Assembly (NCBI GenBank): GCA_910579215.1
Contig: CAJTTN010000004.1
Span: forward strand, 124,001 to 188,000
DNA: 64,000 nt
DNA from: an uncultured Anaeroplasmataceae bacterium
GTDB taxonomy: Bacteria; Bacillota_I; Bacilli_A; Acholeplasmatales; Anaeroplasmataceae
Direction of reading: 5' to 3'
Position numbers and translations under genes: made by a program. The notes under the pieces are model-generated. The model searched no databases, was not told the origin of the DNA, and worked only from the letters and a program-made list of their open reading frames with translations. Positions 40,659 through 49,861 of this stretch are shown in pieces. Numbering within the stretch: the first letter of the stretch is position 1; each line of letters begins with the position of its first letter.

Positions 40659-42164
40659 ATGAAGGAAATTAAACAATTTGATGTCGTTATTTTAGGTGGG
40701 GGTCTTGCTGGAATATATACAGCTTTATGCCTATCTCCTAAATTGCATATTGGTTTATTTGTGAAGGATGCTATTGAACGTGGATCTTCTAATTTAGCGC
40801 AGGGCGGAATTGCAGCTGAGCTTTCTTTAGAAGCAGAAATGCTAAAGGAGCATTTTGAGGATACATTAAAGGCAGGTGCGTATCAAAACAAGATAGAAGC
40901 AACCAAAATTCTAGTGAACGAGGCTAAAAAGAATATTGATAAGCTTTTAGCACTTGGAGTAGAGTTTGATAGAAAAGAGGATGGTACCCTACTTTCCACT
41001 TTAGAGGGTGGACACAGAAGTAGAAGAATTCTTCATGCAGGTGGAGATGATACTGGTGCACATATGATGAAAAATTTAAGAGAAGCCATATTTCAAGCAA
41101 AAAACATAGATGTTTATGAGGATGAAATGGCAATTGAACTCTTACATAATGAGAATAAGGCCTTAGGAGTTATTGTAATTAATCAACAAAATGAAGAGGT
41201 TTATGTTTTAGCCAATCAAATTGTTCTTGCTACTGGGGGTATAGGAGGAATATATAAAAAATCGACAAATGAAAAGATAGCCTGCGGGGATGGCATTGCG
41301 ATGGCCTTCCGTGCTGGTGTAAAAATAGAGAACATGGAATTTGTCCAATTTCATCCTACAGGATTTTATGAAGAGGATCGAATTGGGAAAACCTTTCTGA
41401 TTAGCGAAGCTGTGCGTGGAGAGGGAGGAATCCTTAGAAATATTGAAGGCGTACGCTTTATGGATAAATATGATAAGGAGCGTATGGAGCTTGCTCCAAG
41501 AGATATTGTGTCTCAAGCAATACATAGGGAAATGTTTGATACCTGGAGTGATCATGTTTATTTAGATGTGACACACCTATCTAAGGAATTTTTAATGAAA
41601 AGATTTCCAACTATTTATCAGCATTGTTTAGCAAATGGGATAGATATTTCAACTAAATATATACCTGTTTCTCCTGTAGAACATTTTTTATGTGGTGGTA
41701 TAACCGTGGATGAAAATGGTCATACGAGTATGGATAATTTATATGCTGTTGGGGAATGTGCCTATACAGGAGTTCATGGAGCAAATCGATTAGCATCGAA
41801 TTCATTACTCGAATGCATTGTTTTTGGAAATCGAATTGCTGAGGATATTCATCAATATGGTACCTTTACTAAGCTTGATGTAGTTTTACCCGATCTTGTA
41901 TTTACTCACAAAAAGTATAACTTTAAGGACATACGAGTAGAAATAAGAGATGTCATGACCAAGTATGTTTTTATTGTAAGAACGGAAGAAAACTTACTTC
42001 TTGCTAAAAAGCTTTTAACTAAGCATTATAACAACTTAAAGAAAATTCAAATCTTTTCAAGATATTATTATGAAACTATAAATATGGTAACAGTAGCCTT
42101 ACTTGTTATTGATCAGGCGTTAGCCAGAAAGGAATCTGTCGGATGTCATTTCCGATTAAATTAG
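40659..42164 (+). CDS. nadB: L-aspartate oxidase
   Basis: A 501-residue FAD enzyme that oxidises aspartate to iminoaspartate, the first step of de novo NAD synthesis. Landmarks: FAD loop VVILGGGLAGIYTAL, SSNLAQGGIAAE, the active-site stretch GGHRSRRILHAGGDDTG, EFVQFHPTGF, and the CAYTGVHGANRLASNSLLEC motif. In an anaerobe the electron acceptor is probably fumarate. The C-terminal helical domain is a little shorter than in the 540-residue E. coli protein. The ATG at 40659 follows AAGGATG; a GTG at 40650 overlaps the ribosome site. First gene of nadB-nadC-nadA. Confidence 0.94.
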   Translation: MKEIKQFDVVILGGGLAGIYTALCLSPKLHIGLFVKDAIERGSSNLAQGGIAAELSLEAEMLKEHFEDTLKAGAYQNKIEATKILVNEAKKNIDKLLALGVEFDRKEDGTLLSTLEGGHRSRRILHAGGDDTGAHMMKNLREAIFQAKNIDVYEDEMAIELLHNENKALGVIVINQQNEEVYVLANQIVLATGGIGGIYKKSTNEKIACGDGIAMAFRAGVKIENMEFVQFHPTGFYEEDRIGKTFLISEAVRGEGGILRNIEGVRFMDKYDKERMELAPRDIVSQAIHREMFDTWSDHVYLDVTHLSKEFLMKRFPTIYQHCLANGIDISTKYIPVSPVEHFLCGGITVDENGHTSMDNLYAVGECAYTGVHGANRLASNSLLECIVFGNRIAEDIHQYGTFTKLDVVLPDLVFTHKKYNFKDIRVEIRDVMTKYVFIVRTEENLLLAKKLLTKHYNNLKKIQIFSRYYYETINMVTVALLVIDQALARKESVGCHFRLN

Positions 42165-42172
42165 GTGAAACA

Positions 42173-43006
42173 ATGGAACAAAAAATAAAGGAAATAATTT
42201 TAAATGCTTTACAGGAGGATATGCCTCATGGAGACATTACTACAGATCATTTGATTCCAGTAAGTCATAAATCTAAGGCTTATTTTATTGCTAAGGAAAA
42301 AGGGATCATTTCTGGGATTCAGGCTGTAGAAGAGGTTTTTCGTGCTGTTGGTGGTACCTTTGAGTTGAAGTTTCTTGTGAAAAATGGAGAAGAAGTAGAA
42401 AATAAGACAGTTATTGCTACAGTAGAAGGAGATACTAGGACTATTCTTAAGGCTGAAAGAGTTGCTTTAAATATTCTACAGCGTATGAGTGGTATTGCTA
42501 CTACAACTAGAGCCTATGTTTCTAGATTAAAGGGGAATTGTCAAATATTAGACACAAGAAAAACAACTCCTAATTTAAGAATTTTAGAGAAGCAGGCTGT
42601 TTTAGATGGTGGAGCTACAAATCATAGATTTTCCTTATCTGATATGGTAATGATTAAGGATAATCATATTGATGCTGTAGGATCTATAGCAGAGGCAGTT
42701 TATCTTGCAAAGCAATCAACGAAAAATGTAAAAATAGAGGTAGAGGTTGAAACCTATGAGCAGTTTTTAGAAGCTATGGCTACCGATTGTGATATCATCA
42801 TGCTAGATAATATGCCAAATGAATTGATGAGAAGATGCGTTTTGGAAAATGATAATAAAAAATTATTAGAGGCTTCTGGAAATATGAATTTAGATAGAAT
42901 AGAAAGTGTATCTGCCTTAGGTGTAGATTATATTTCCGTAGGTGCTTTAACCCATTCTGTAAAAGCAATGGATATTTCTTTGAAATTTCATCAGGAGATA
43001 AAGTAA
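42173..43006 (+). CDS. nadC: nicotinate-nucleotide diphosphorylase (carboxylating)
   Basis: A 277-residue quinolinate phosphoribosyltransferase. Landmarks: EDMPHGDITTDHL, the PRPP-binding ILQRMSGIATTTR and LDTRKTTPNLRILEKQAVLDGG-like block (split here as LDTRKTTPNLR, EKQAVLDGGATNHR), VMIKDNHID, and DYISVGALTHSVKAMDIS. It makes nicotinate mononucleotide. The ATG at 42173 follows AGGTGA, eight bases after the nadB stop; a longer frame starting at 42143 lies inside nadB. Confidence 0.94.
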   Translation: MEQKIKEIILNALQEDMPHGDITTDHLIPVSHKSKAYFIAKEKGIISGIQAVEEVFRAVGGTFELKFLVKNGEEVENKTVIATVEGDTRTILKAERVALNILQRMSGIATTTRAYVSRLKGNCQILDTRKTTPNLRILEKQAVLDGGATNHRFSLSDMVMIKDNHIDAVGSIAEAVYLAKQSTKNVKIEVEVETYEQFLEAMATDCDIIMLDNMPNELMRRCVLENDNKKLLEASGNMNLDRIESVSALGVDYISVGALTHSVKAMDISLKFHQEIK

Positions 43007-43007
43007 G

Positions 43008-43916
43008 ATGATATCCTATATAGAAGAAATTAAACAATTAAAGAAAGAGAAGAATGCAATTATTTTAGCGCATTTCTATCAGCCAAAGGAAATACAAGAT
43101 ATTGCAGATTATTTGGGAGATAGTCTAAAGCTTGCTCAGGTTGCTGTCGAGGCTAAGGCAGATATTCTTGTTTTTTGTGGTGTTCATTTTATGGCGGAAA
43201 CTGCGAAAATATTAAATCCTAAGAAAAAGGTTTTACTTCCAGTTTTAGAAGCAGGCTGTCTAATGGCAGATATGATTACTGAATCAGATTTGAAAAAATA
43301 TAGGCTCTCCCATCCAAATACAAAAATAATAACTTATGTGAATAGCACTGCCTCAACAAAGGCAGAAAGTGATTGTATTTGTACGTCAACGAATGCTTTA
43401 AAAATTATAAAGCATTATACAGATAAAGGGGAAGCTATCTTATATTGTCCTGATCAAAATCTTGCAAAGTATGCTATGAAACAGGGGAACCTTTCTTTTG
43501 ATGCTTGGAAGGGATGTTGTCCCATCCATCATGACCTAGATAGGAATGAGGTTCTTAACAAGAAAAAGGAATATCCAGAGGCTCTAGTATTAGCTCATCC
43601 AGAATGCCAGCTAAATATATTAGAACTCGCAGATTATGTGGGCTCCACAAAGCAATTATTAGATTATGTGATAAAGAGTCCTAAGGATACCTTTATTATT
43701 TGTACAGAAGAGGGGGTAATTCATGCAATGGAGAAGGCTTGTCCAGAAAAAAACTTTATTTTAGCAAGCACATCTTTACTTTGTCCAAGCATGAAGTATA
43801 CTACCTTAAAGGATGTTTATACCTGCTTAGCAAAGGAAACAAATGAAATTATTGTATCAGAAGAAGTATCTAAAAGAGCGAAACTGGCTTTAGAGGAAAT
43901 GCTAAAGCTTTCATAG
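43008..43916 (+). CDS. nadA: quinolinate synthase A
   Basis: A 302-residue [4Fe-4S] enzyme that condenses iminoaspartate with dihydroxyacetone phosphate. The cluster cysteines are found in VFCGVHFMAETAK, KGCCPIHHDL or the nearby CICTSTNA, and FIICTEEGVIH; substrate residues include ILAHFYQPKEIQDIAD and LAHPECQLN. It directly follows nadC, completing the pathway from aspartate to NaMN. Confidence 0.93.
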   Translation: MISYIEEIKQLKKEKNAIILAHFYQPKEIQDIADYLGDSLKLAQVAVEAKADILVFCGVHFMAETAKILNPKKKVLLPVLEAGCLMADMITESDLKKYRLSHPNTKIITYVNSTASTKAESDCICTSTNALKIIKHYTDKGEAILYCPDQNLAKYAMKQGNLSFDAWKGCCPIHHDLDRNEVLNKKKEYPEALVLAHPECQLNILELADYVGSTKQLLDYVIKSPKDTFIICTEEGVIHAMEKACPEKNFILASTSLLCPSMKYTTLKDVYTCLAKETNEIIVSEEVSKRAKLALEEMLKLS

Positions 43917-43924
43917 GAGTATGT

Positions 43925-45478
43925 ATGAGTATTTTAAAGGTGACAGACGTTTCTTTTTCCTTTGGGAATCGAGTGATATTGGAGAATGCCAGCTTTGTAT
44001 TGCAAAAAGGGGAGCATATTGGCTTAATCGGCTTAAATGGAGAAGGGAAAACGACATTTATAAAAATGATTACGGGTTCTTTAACCCCTGATGAAGGAAA
44101 AATTGAATGGTGTAAAAGAATTACAACAGGCTATTTAGATCAGTATACTACATTAACCAAGGGCAAAACAATACGTGAAGTTTTAAGAGAAGCCTTTCAG
44201 CATATGTATGATTTAGAAGCAGAAATGAATCAAATGTATGAAAGGATGGGCGATTGTACCCCTGAGGAAATGGAAGAGCTTTTAGAGGAAACAGGAGAAA
44301 TACAATCCGAATTAGAATCTTCAGGCTTTTACTCCCTAGAGGCAAAAATAGAAGAGGTTGCCTTTGGCTTAGGGCTAAAGGATTTAGGATTAGATCATGA
44401 TGTATCTGCCTTAAGTGGTGGTCAAAGATCAAAGGTATTGCTTACAAAGCTTTTATTGGCTCAGCCTATGATTTTAATTCTAGATGAGCCTACAAACTTT
44501 TTAGATGAAGCGCAGATTACATGGCTAAAACAATATTTAGAGAATTATGAAAATGCCTTTATTTTAGTTTCACATGATGTTCCTTTCTTGAATAGTGTTG
44601 TCAATGTAATCTATCATATGGAGGATGGAACGTTAACTAGGTATACGGGAAATTATGATGGATTTATGGCGATGTATGAGTTGAAGAAAAGACAGCAAAA
44701 CATTGCTTATGAAAAGCAACAAAAGGAAATAAAAGACTTAAAAGAATTTATTGCTAAAAATAAGGCAAGGGTTGCAACGACAGATTTAGCAAAATCAAGA
44801 CAACGACGCTTAGATAAAATGGAAATTATTGATAAGGCAAAGGAGCAAGTGAAACCAAATTTCAAGTTTAAAGAATGTGGTGCATCAGGTAAATTCGTTA
44901 TAACTGCAAATGATTTAGTGATTGGATATCATGAGCCTTTATCAGCAAAACTAAATTTTACAATTGAAAGAGGACAAAAGGTTGTCATTAAAGGTGCCAA
45001 TGGAATAGGAAAAACTACACTTTTAAAGACTCTTCTTGGCTTACTTCCTCCCTTATCTGGGGAATGTAAATTGGATTATAATATACATTATGGATATTTT
45101 GCACAAGAGGAATCTAATTCAAAAAATACAGCACATGAGGAAATATGGCAGGAGTATCCTGCTATGACAAATGCTGAGGTTCGAGGAGCCTTAGCAGCCT
45201 GTGGCTTAAATAAAGATAAGATTGAATCCTTGATGATGGTTTTATCAGGTGGTGAAGCAGCTAAGGTTAGATTATGTAAAATTATGCTTAAGGAATGTAA
45301 TACCTTAATATTAGATGAGCCAACCAATCACTTGGATGTATTAGCAAAGGAAGCCTTAAAGGAAGCTCTTAAAGCATTTAAAGGAACGATTGTTCTTGTT
45401 TGCCATGAGCCTGAATTTTATGAGGATTTGGTAACAGATACCATAGATGCAGAAAAGTGGACAACAAAGCTTATATAA
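43925..45478 (+). CDS. ABC-F family ATPase (YbiT/YdiF-like)
   Basis: A 517-residue soluble protein with two ABC domains and no membrane segment. Walker A motifs are GLNGEGKTT and GANGIGKTT, signatures LSGGQRS and LSGGEAA, Walker B LILDEPTNFLD and LILDEPTNHLD. The linker between the domains (about residues 245-300, KKRQQNIAYEKQQKEIKDLK) is the charged P-site tRNA interaction motif. ABC-F proteins act on the ribosome. It has no long resistance-type extension, so a housekeeping translation role is more likely than antibiotic resistance. It follows nadA by eight bases. Confidence 0.9.
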   Translation: MSILKVTDVSFSFGNRVILENASFVLQKGEHIGLIGLNGEGKTTFIKMITGSLTPDEGKIEWCKRITTGYLDQYTTLTKGKTIREVLREAFQHMYDLEAEMNQMYERMGDCTPEEMEELLEETGEIQSELESSGFYSLEAKIEEVAFGLGLKDLGLDHDVSALSGGQRSKVLLTKLLLAQPMILILDEPTNFLDEAQITWLKQYLENYENAFILVSHDVPFLNSVVNVIYHMEDGTLTRYTGNYDGFMAMYELKKRQQNIAYEKQQKEIKDLKEFIAKNKARVATTDLAKSRQRRLDKMEIIDKAKEQVKPNFKFKECGASGKFVITANDLVIGYHEPLSAKLNFTIERGQKVVIKGANGIGKTTLLKTLLGLLPPLSGECKLDYNIHYGYFAQEESNSKNTAHEEIWQEYPAMTNAEVRGALAACGLNKDKIESLMMVLSGGEAAKVRLCKIMLKECNTLILDEPTNHLDVLAKEALKEALKAFKGTIVLVCHEPEFYEDLVTDTIDAEKWTTKLI

Positions 45479-45514
45479 GAGAAGTATATTTAAAGAAAGT
45501 AGAGGTGAGCTAAA

Positions 45515-46837
45515 ATGCTGAAGGAGTATAAAAATGTCAAAGTTAACTATGAAGCGGATGCTATTATAGAAATCAATACTAAGGAATATAGGATTCATGA
45601 TTGTATTGATGGAGAAGACATTTTAGTTGAAACTGAAGGGAAATACCCTTATCTTGCAAAGGTTTTAAAGCCAAGCCCTCATCGTATTACAAATGGATGT
45701 CCTTATCAAAGGGAATGTGGAGGGTGCCAGTTTATGCATATGGAATATGGCTATGAGCTGGATCAAAAGGAAAAATTTTTACAGGAATTATTTAAAGGGA
45801 TAAAGAATATACCTCCTATTGAAATCATTCCTAGCTTTGAATATCTTCACTATAGAAATAAAAGTCAAATGACTTACAAATTATCTAAAACTAAAAAGGT
45901 GGTTTGTGGTTTTTATGAGGAATATTCTCATAAATTGATTACCGTTTCGGATTGTATGCTACAGGCCAAGCCATCTAATGAAGTAATTAAAGAGATAAAT
46001 AAAATTTTATCTAAGCATAAAATAAAACCATATGATGAAAAAACTAAGACAGGAACCTTACGTCATATACTTATTCGTTATGGCTATCAAACGAAAGAAC
46101 TTATGTTGATCTTAGTTACCAATGGAGAAATTTTTCCAGGTAGAAATAATGTGGTAAAGGATATTTTAAAGCTTAATCTAAATATTAAAACCATTGTTCA
46201 AAATTTTAATGCTAGGGATACTTCTATTGTATTAGGAGAAAAAAATAAAATATTATATGGTGCTGGCTTTATTTATGAAAATATTGGAGCTTATCGATTT
46301 AAAATATCTCCAAATAGTTTTTTTCAAATTAATTCTTTAGGAATGAAAAAGCTTTATACCCTAGCTCTATCTCAAGCAGATATCACAAATTCAGATATAG
46401 TTTTAGATGCATATTGTGGGGTGGGAACTATATCTATCTTTGCCTCAAGATATGCAAAGGAGGTTATAGGTGTAGAGCTTTCAAAACAAGCGATTGAGGA
46501 TGCTAGAATTAATGCAAGACTGAATCAAATTGAAAATGTAAGCTTCATATGTGATGATGCTACAAATTTTATTACTCATGCAGCAAAAGAAAAAGCACAT
46601 TTTGATATTCTTATTCTAGATCCTCCAAGAGATGGATCTACTCCTCAATTCATACAAGCGATAGGATATTTAAAGCCAAGAAAGGTAATCTATATTTCTT
46701 GTAATCCTATAACCCTTAAAAGAGATTTAAATCTATTTAGAGATTTAGATTATAAAATATCTAAAATTACAGGCTATGATAATTTTCCTCGAACGAAACA
46801 TATTGAGGTAATCACATTACTAGAACTAAAGAAATAA
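45515..46837 (+). CDS. rlmD: 23S rRNA (uracil-5-)-methyltransferase RlmD/RumA type
   Basis: A 440-residue rRNA m5U methyltransferase. An N-terminal TRAM-like beta domain is followed by the [4Fe-4S] cysteines CPYQRECGGCQF and C at about residue 149, the insert FKISPNSFFQINS, the AdoMet loop VLDAYCGVGTISIFAS, ILDPPRDG, and the catalytic SCNP. RlmCD-type or TrmFO-like choice between U747 and U1939 cannot be made. GAGGTGAGC precedes the ATG. Degenerate copies of its 3' end lie at about 48.6 kb and perhaps 36.6 kb. Confidence 0.9.
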   Translation: MLKEYKNVKVNYEADAIIEINTKEYRIHDCIDGEDILVETEGKYPYLAKVLKPSPHRITNGCPYQRECGGCQFMHMEYGYELDQKEKFLQELFKGIKNIPPIEIIPSFEYLHYRNKSQMTYKLSKTKKVVCGFYEEYSHKLITVSDCMLQAKPSNEVIKEINKILSKHKIKPYDEKTKTGTLRHILIRYGYQTKELMLILVTNGEIFPGRNNVVKDILKLNLNIKTIVQNFNARDTSIVLGEKNKILYGAGFIYENIGAYRFKISPNSFFQINSLGMKKLYTLALSQADITNSDIVLDAYCGVGTISIFASRYAKEVIGVELSKQAIEDARINARLNQIENVSFICDDATNFITHAAKEKAHFDILILDPPRDGSTPQFIQAIGYLKPRKVIYISCNPITLKRDLNLFRDLDYKISKITGYDNFPRTKHIEVITLLELKK

Positions 46838-46841
46838 AACT

Positions 46842-46888
46842 AAAACCTAAAAATACATTGTAATATCAAGATATTTTTAGGTTTTTTC
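46842..46888 (+). terminator. terminator after rlmD
   Basis: AAAACCTAAAAATA and TATTTTTAGGTTTT form a perfect 14-bp stem followed by TTCTTTT. Confidence 0.9.
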
Positions 46889-46891
46889 TTT

Positions 46892-47400
46892 TGAAATTTT
46901 AATCCATTATTTTCCATTTATTTTTAACATAATTCAACCAACCTTGTGTTGGTATCCATAAAAAACAAATAGATAAAAGGCTTTAACCTCGTTCTACGGA
47001 ATAGAAATGGCTAGATGGAATTTCTAGTATTTTTAGAAGACATTCGAGCCTTGTTTTACTAAAAAAATAAGATCTTATCTTTGCATTAGTAAAGTAATAA
47101 ATTTAAGTATGGTTTAATAAATAACATCAAAACCATCAATAACAATTAAGAAATATAAAAAAATTATATTTTAATTGAGTTCCTCAAAAATTAAATAAGG
47201 TTATATCGTTTATGATAAAATCTTTAAAAATTTGTAGAAGTGTACCAAAATTTATATATTTTTAGGAAGTATAACTCAAAGTAACTTACCCGAATTAAAA
47301 AATAGGGAAACTTAAAAAAATGACAATTAAAAAATATTACAAAAAATAAAACTTATGGTAAAATATATATACAAGGTATATTTGTTTGTTCATTAACATA
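46892..47400. other. AT-rich non-coding gap with decayed repeat material
   Basis: About 500 bp without a gene. The stretch near 46930-46985 (ATAATTCAACCAAC, ATCCATAAA) resembles 48736-48775, which also follows an rlmD-like 3' end. Nothing else can be assigned. Confidence 0.5.
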
Positions 47401-47406
47401 TACTAA

Positions 47407-47477
47407 AATGTCATGTGACATTGGGCTGGCTTTTGCCTTGGTCCACCAACGGCGGGAAATAGTCCCGCTTTTCTTTT
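47407..47477 (+). ncRNA. structured leader RNA, candidate DUF3800-type motif
   Basis: A GC-rich island in very AT-rich DNA directly before the DUF3800 relic. It can fold into consecutive hairpins: AATGTCA/TGACATT (47407-47422), GGC-TTTT-GCC (47428-47437), TTGG-TCCA-CCAA (47438-47449) and GCGGG-AAATAGT-CCCGC (47452-47468). The last is followed by TTTTCTTTT, like an attenuator. Conserved RNA structures upstream of DUF3800 genes have been described by comparative genomics; I cannot say whether this is one of those classes. Confidence 0.6.
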
Positions 47478-47493
47478 GGTTTGGAGTGGTTTG

Positions 47494-48149
47494 ATGGAAA
47501 AAATATTGAGTATTTTTATAGATGAATCTGGCGATTTTGGCTTTATAAAAGATGCATCAAAATACTATTTAATAACTATGGTCTTTCATGATCAAAAATT
47601 AAATATTTCTTCTAATATTGAGAAAATTAAGGGTAAACCTGTTTTTCATGCAGGTCCAATTATAAGAAGATAACCACCTTTTCAAGATTCAACTATAGAA
47701 GAAAGAAAAAAATATTTCAATCAATATTTCTATTTGCAATGAGTTTACCAATAAAATATAAAACTTTTCAATTTATAAAGAAAGAATATAATAATGATAT
47801 ATTGAAGTTTGAACGAAAAATGACAAGAGAATTATATAGCTTCTTTATGGAATATTACGAGTTTTTTAACGGATATAAAATAATTATTTATTATGATAAT
47901 GGGCAACACCATATTACTAGAATATTAAATAATTCTCTAGCTATTACAGGATTGGAATATGATTTTAAAAGAGAAGTTCATCCATATAATTATAGGTTGT
48001 TTCAAGTTGCAGATTTTATTACCACAGTAAGATTATTAGAATTGAAATCTAATAATAAAGAATCATCTAAATCGGAATTGAAATTTATTGACTCAAGACA
48101 TTTAAAGAAAAATTATATTAAAATGATTAATAAGAAAGAAATAAGTTGA
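47494..48149 (+). pseudogene. broken DUF3800-family gene
   Basis: The N-terminal family motif is clear (ILSIFIDESGDFGF after ATG 47494, ribosome site GGAGTGG), then FHAGPIIRR and a TAA where an acidic codon is expected. The same frame continues PPFQDSTIEERKKYF, and a frameshift near 47715 joins it to the second half (LPIKYKTFQFIKKEY, IIYYDNGQ, RLFQVADFITTV). DUF3800 proteins have no settled function and are common on mobile DNA. One nonsense codon plus one frameshift make the gene non-functional. Confidence 0.85.
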
Positions 48150-48237
48150 TTCATTCAGTCAGCCTGCATTTTAATTGTGTGTTCAAAATAGATGAAAATT
48201 TCTTCTTTTTAATAAGACAACATTTGTAAAAAGAAGC

Positions 48238-48480
48238 ATATGGCTTTTTCTTTGAATTTATCCAAACAAATGTCCAGTTAAATATTGAATTAACAGAACA
48301 AGAACAAATCATATTCAATCTAATAAATAATTCAAAAAAAATAAGTAAATCAGAATTAGCACTCCGAATTGGCAAATCTGAAAAACTTTTCAGAGAATTA
48401 TTGCATCACTTATAAACAAAGATTTAATCATTAGAATAGGTTCTAATAAAGATGGTTATTAGACTGTGAAAGATAATTAA
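48238..48480 (+). pseudogene. decayed C-terminus of an AlbA/COG2865-like DNA-binding protein
   Basis: The plus strand reads GFFFEFIQTNVQLNIEL, then TEQEQIIFNLINNSKKISKS and ELALRIGKSEKLFRELLHHL to a TAA; the next frame carries on SLINKDLIIRIGSNKDGY, a TAG where Trp is expected, and TVKDN. This is the winged-helix end typical of Schlafen/AlbA-type regulators (COG2865). At least one frameshift and one nonsense codon. The rest of the gene is missing. Confidence 0.55.
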
Positions 48481-48599
48481 GAAAATCTATTTTTTATATA
48501 AATACAAGATGTATGTCTGTTAGAATAGATGTAGATAATATTTTATAATAAGAAATGATATGTTATTATTTAAACTACAACATCCTAGTGTACTAGTAT

Positions 48600-48780
48600 T
48601 TTTATAAGTACCATACATATTGAAGTAATAACATTATTAGAACTAAGAAAACAAAACATCAAAATGTATTGAAATTTGAACACTTGTTTAGAAGTCAAGA
48701 TTTTCACTTAAAATAGGTTGCTAATTCATTAAATATCTTTTAAAAATAATTTAACCAACTATCCCACATAAATAAAATTT
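48600..48780 (+). repeat. degenerate copy of the rlmD 3' end and downstream flank
   Basis: CATATTGAAGTAATAACATT and ATTAGAACTAAG match the last codons of rlmD (about 46798-46837) with a few changes, and later ATAATTTAACCAAC (48749-48762) matches 46931-46944. The segment with the DUF3800 and COG2865 relics thus lies between two diverged copies. From 48781 to 48956 the DNA is AT-rich with no feature seen. Confidence 0.55.
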
Positions 48781-48958
48781 GACTAAGAAAGTTTACATTA
48801 ATATAGTATTTTTGCTTCATGCATGATTAGAATGATCTTATTGTTGTTCTCTTTTTATTTTCTATTAGTATTTTTATAGTTTGATAGATATTTTGTTCTT
48901 TTATTTTTTATAAATTTTATCTTAATTTTATTATAAATTATCAAGTACGAAACCTGAT

Positions 48959-48995
48959 ATGATACCTCCAAAATAGACAAATAAAATAATTAAAA
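48959..48995 (+). repeat. 37-bp direct repeat, copy 1
   Basis: Matches 63293-63329 at 35 of 37 positions (ATGATACCTCCAAAATAGAC then AAATAAAATAATTAAAA). Copies flank a 14-kb region. TACCTCCAAAATAGACA is reminiscent of terminal repeats of IS3-group elements, but no transposase is present. Confidence 0.75.
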
Positions 48996-49043
48996 TATAA
49001 CTATTAACAAATTATCATCTTTAATGGGGAAAAATCTTTTTTC

Positions 49044-49071
49044 TTGACTTTATTAATAGGGATGCTATAAT
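49044..49071 (+). promoter_or_regulatory. promoter of the secreted-protein/ABC operon
   Basis: TTGACT (49044-49049), 16 bp, extended -10 TGCTATAAT (TATAAT 49066-49071). Confidence 0.75.
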
Positions 49072-49092
49072 AATTTTGAGGTGAGTAAATTT

Positions 49093-49860
49093 GTGAAGAA
49101 GATATTATTTGTTTGTTTTATGTTTGTTCTTAATATGTTAATTATTGTCGGGGTAGATACAAATGCGTTTTCTGTTGATGATGAATATTATGATATGCTT
49201 GTGAAACAAGATCTTAAAGATTATTCTAAAAAAATAGAAAAATTAAGCCATTCTAAAAATATAGGTGCTTATTACAAAGTTGGAATTATGGGGCATCGTA
49301 GGGTTGTTGAAATAGGAGAATTCAAAGGGCTAAAATATGTTGAACTTTCTTCTAGTGAAGATTTTGAAATAGGCACTTTGAGTGGCATGGAAGAAAAAGA
49401 AACAACTGTTTATGAAGTAGAAAAAACCACGATGACTTCAAAAAAAATAGTTCTAGGTTTTTTAAAAATTCTTTCGACCACCCTTAATTTTGGCGATATA
49501 GGCTCAGTAGGAACTGAAAATAATTCTAGTTTTGAATTTGAATTTGAAAGTCAAACAAAATATTCAGAGAAGACTATTAAAGAGTACACACGAACTTTAA
49601 ACTACAATTTCAATAAAGTAATACCAGAACAAACAACAGTTTCTGTTGGGCAAGTGGCTTTAGTTGCTGAATTTGCAATTACTTCTAGTTATACACAGGA
49701 ACAAAATATGTTTGGGCAATGGGGAAAAATTAAAAATACAGAAGTAAAGGATTATATTGCTACGTATATTGTTGCAACTGTAACAACATTTATTTACCAA
49801 AAAGGGTTTGGAACTACAGATACTGCGTATCATCCTTTTGGAGTTATTAATTTAGATTAG
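49093..49860 (+). CDS. secreted protein of unknown family encoded with an ABC exporter
   Basis: A 255-residue exported protein. The GTG at 49093 follows GAGGTGA and begins a clear signal peptide (KKILFVCFMFVLNMLIIVGV, probable cleavage after NAFS at about 27-30). The mature part has no cysteine, is rich in Thr/Ser/Glu and beta-forming stretches (SSFEFEFESQTKYSEKTIKE, then YTRTLNYNFNKVIPEQTTVS and ALVAEFAITSSYTQEQ), with a moderately hydrophobic patch at about 128-140. I do not recognise it. Alternating polar/apolar stretches leave a beta-barrel pore-forming fold open, without proof. First gene of a four-gene operon with an FtsX-type ABC transporter, so it may be the exported effector or a partner of that transporter. 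Confidence 0.75.
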   Translation: MKKILFVCFMFVLNMLIIVGVDTNAFSVDDEYYDMLVKQDLKDYSKKIEKLSHSKNIGAYYKVGIMGHRRVVEIGEFKGLKYVELSSSEDFEIGTLSGMEEKETTVYEVEKTTMTSKKIVLGFLKILSTTLNFGDIGSVGTENNSSFEFEFESQTKYSEKTIKEYTRTLNYNFNKVIPEQTTVSVGQVALVAEFAITSSYTQEQNMFGQWGKIKNTEVKDYIATYIVATVTTFIYQKGFGTTDTAYHPFGVINLD

Positions 49861-49861
49861 A

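Noticed and set aside
41208..41555. Minus-strand open frame of 115 codons inside nadB
   Set aside because: Antisense shadow of a well-conserved enzyme gene; no start signal.
48151..48375. Minus-strand open frame of 74 codons after the DUF3800 relic
   Set aside because: The plus strand here reads as the tail of a COG2865-like protein, which explains the open stretch better.
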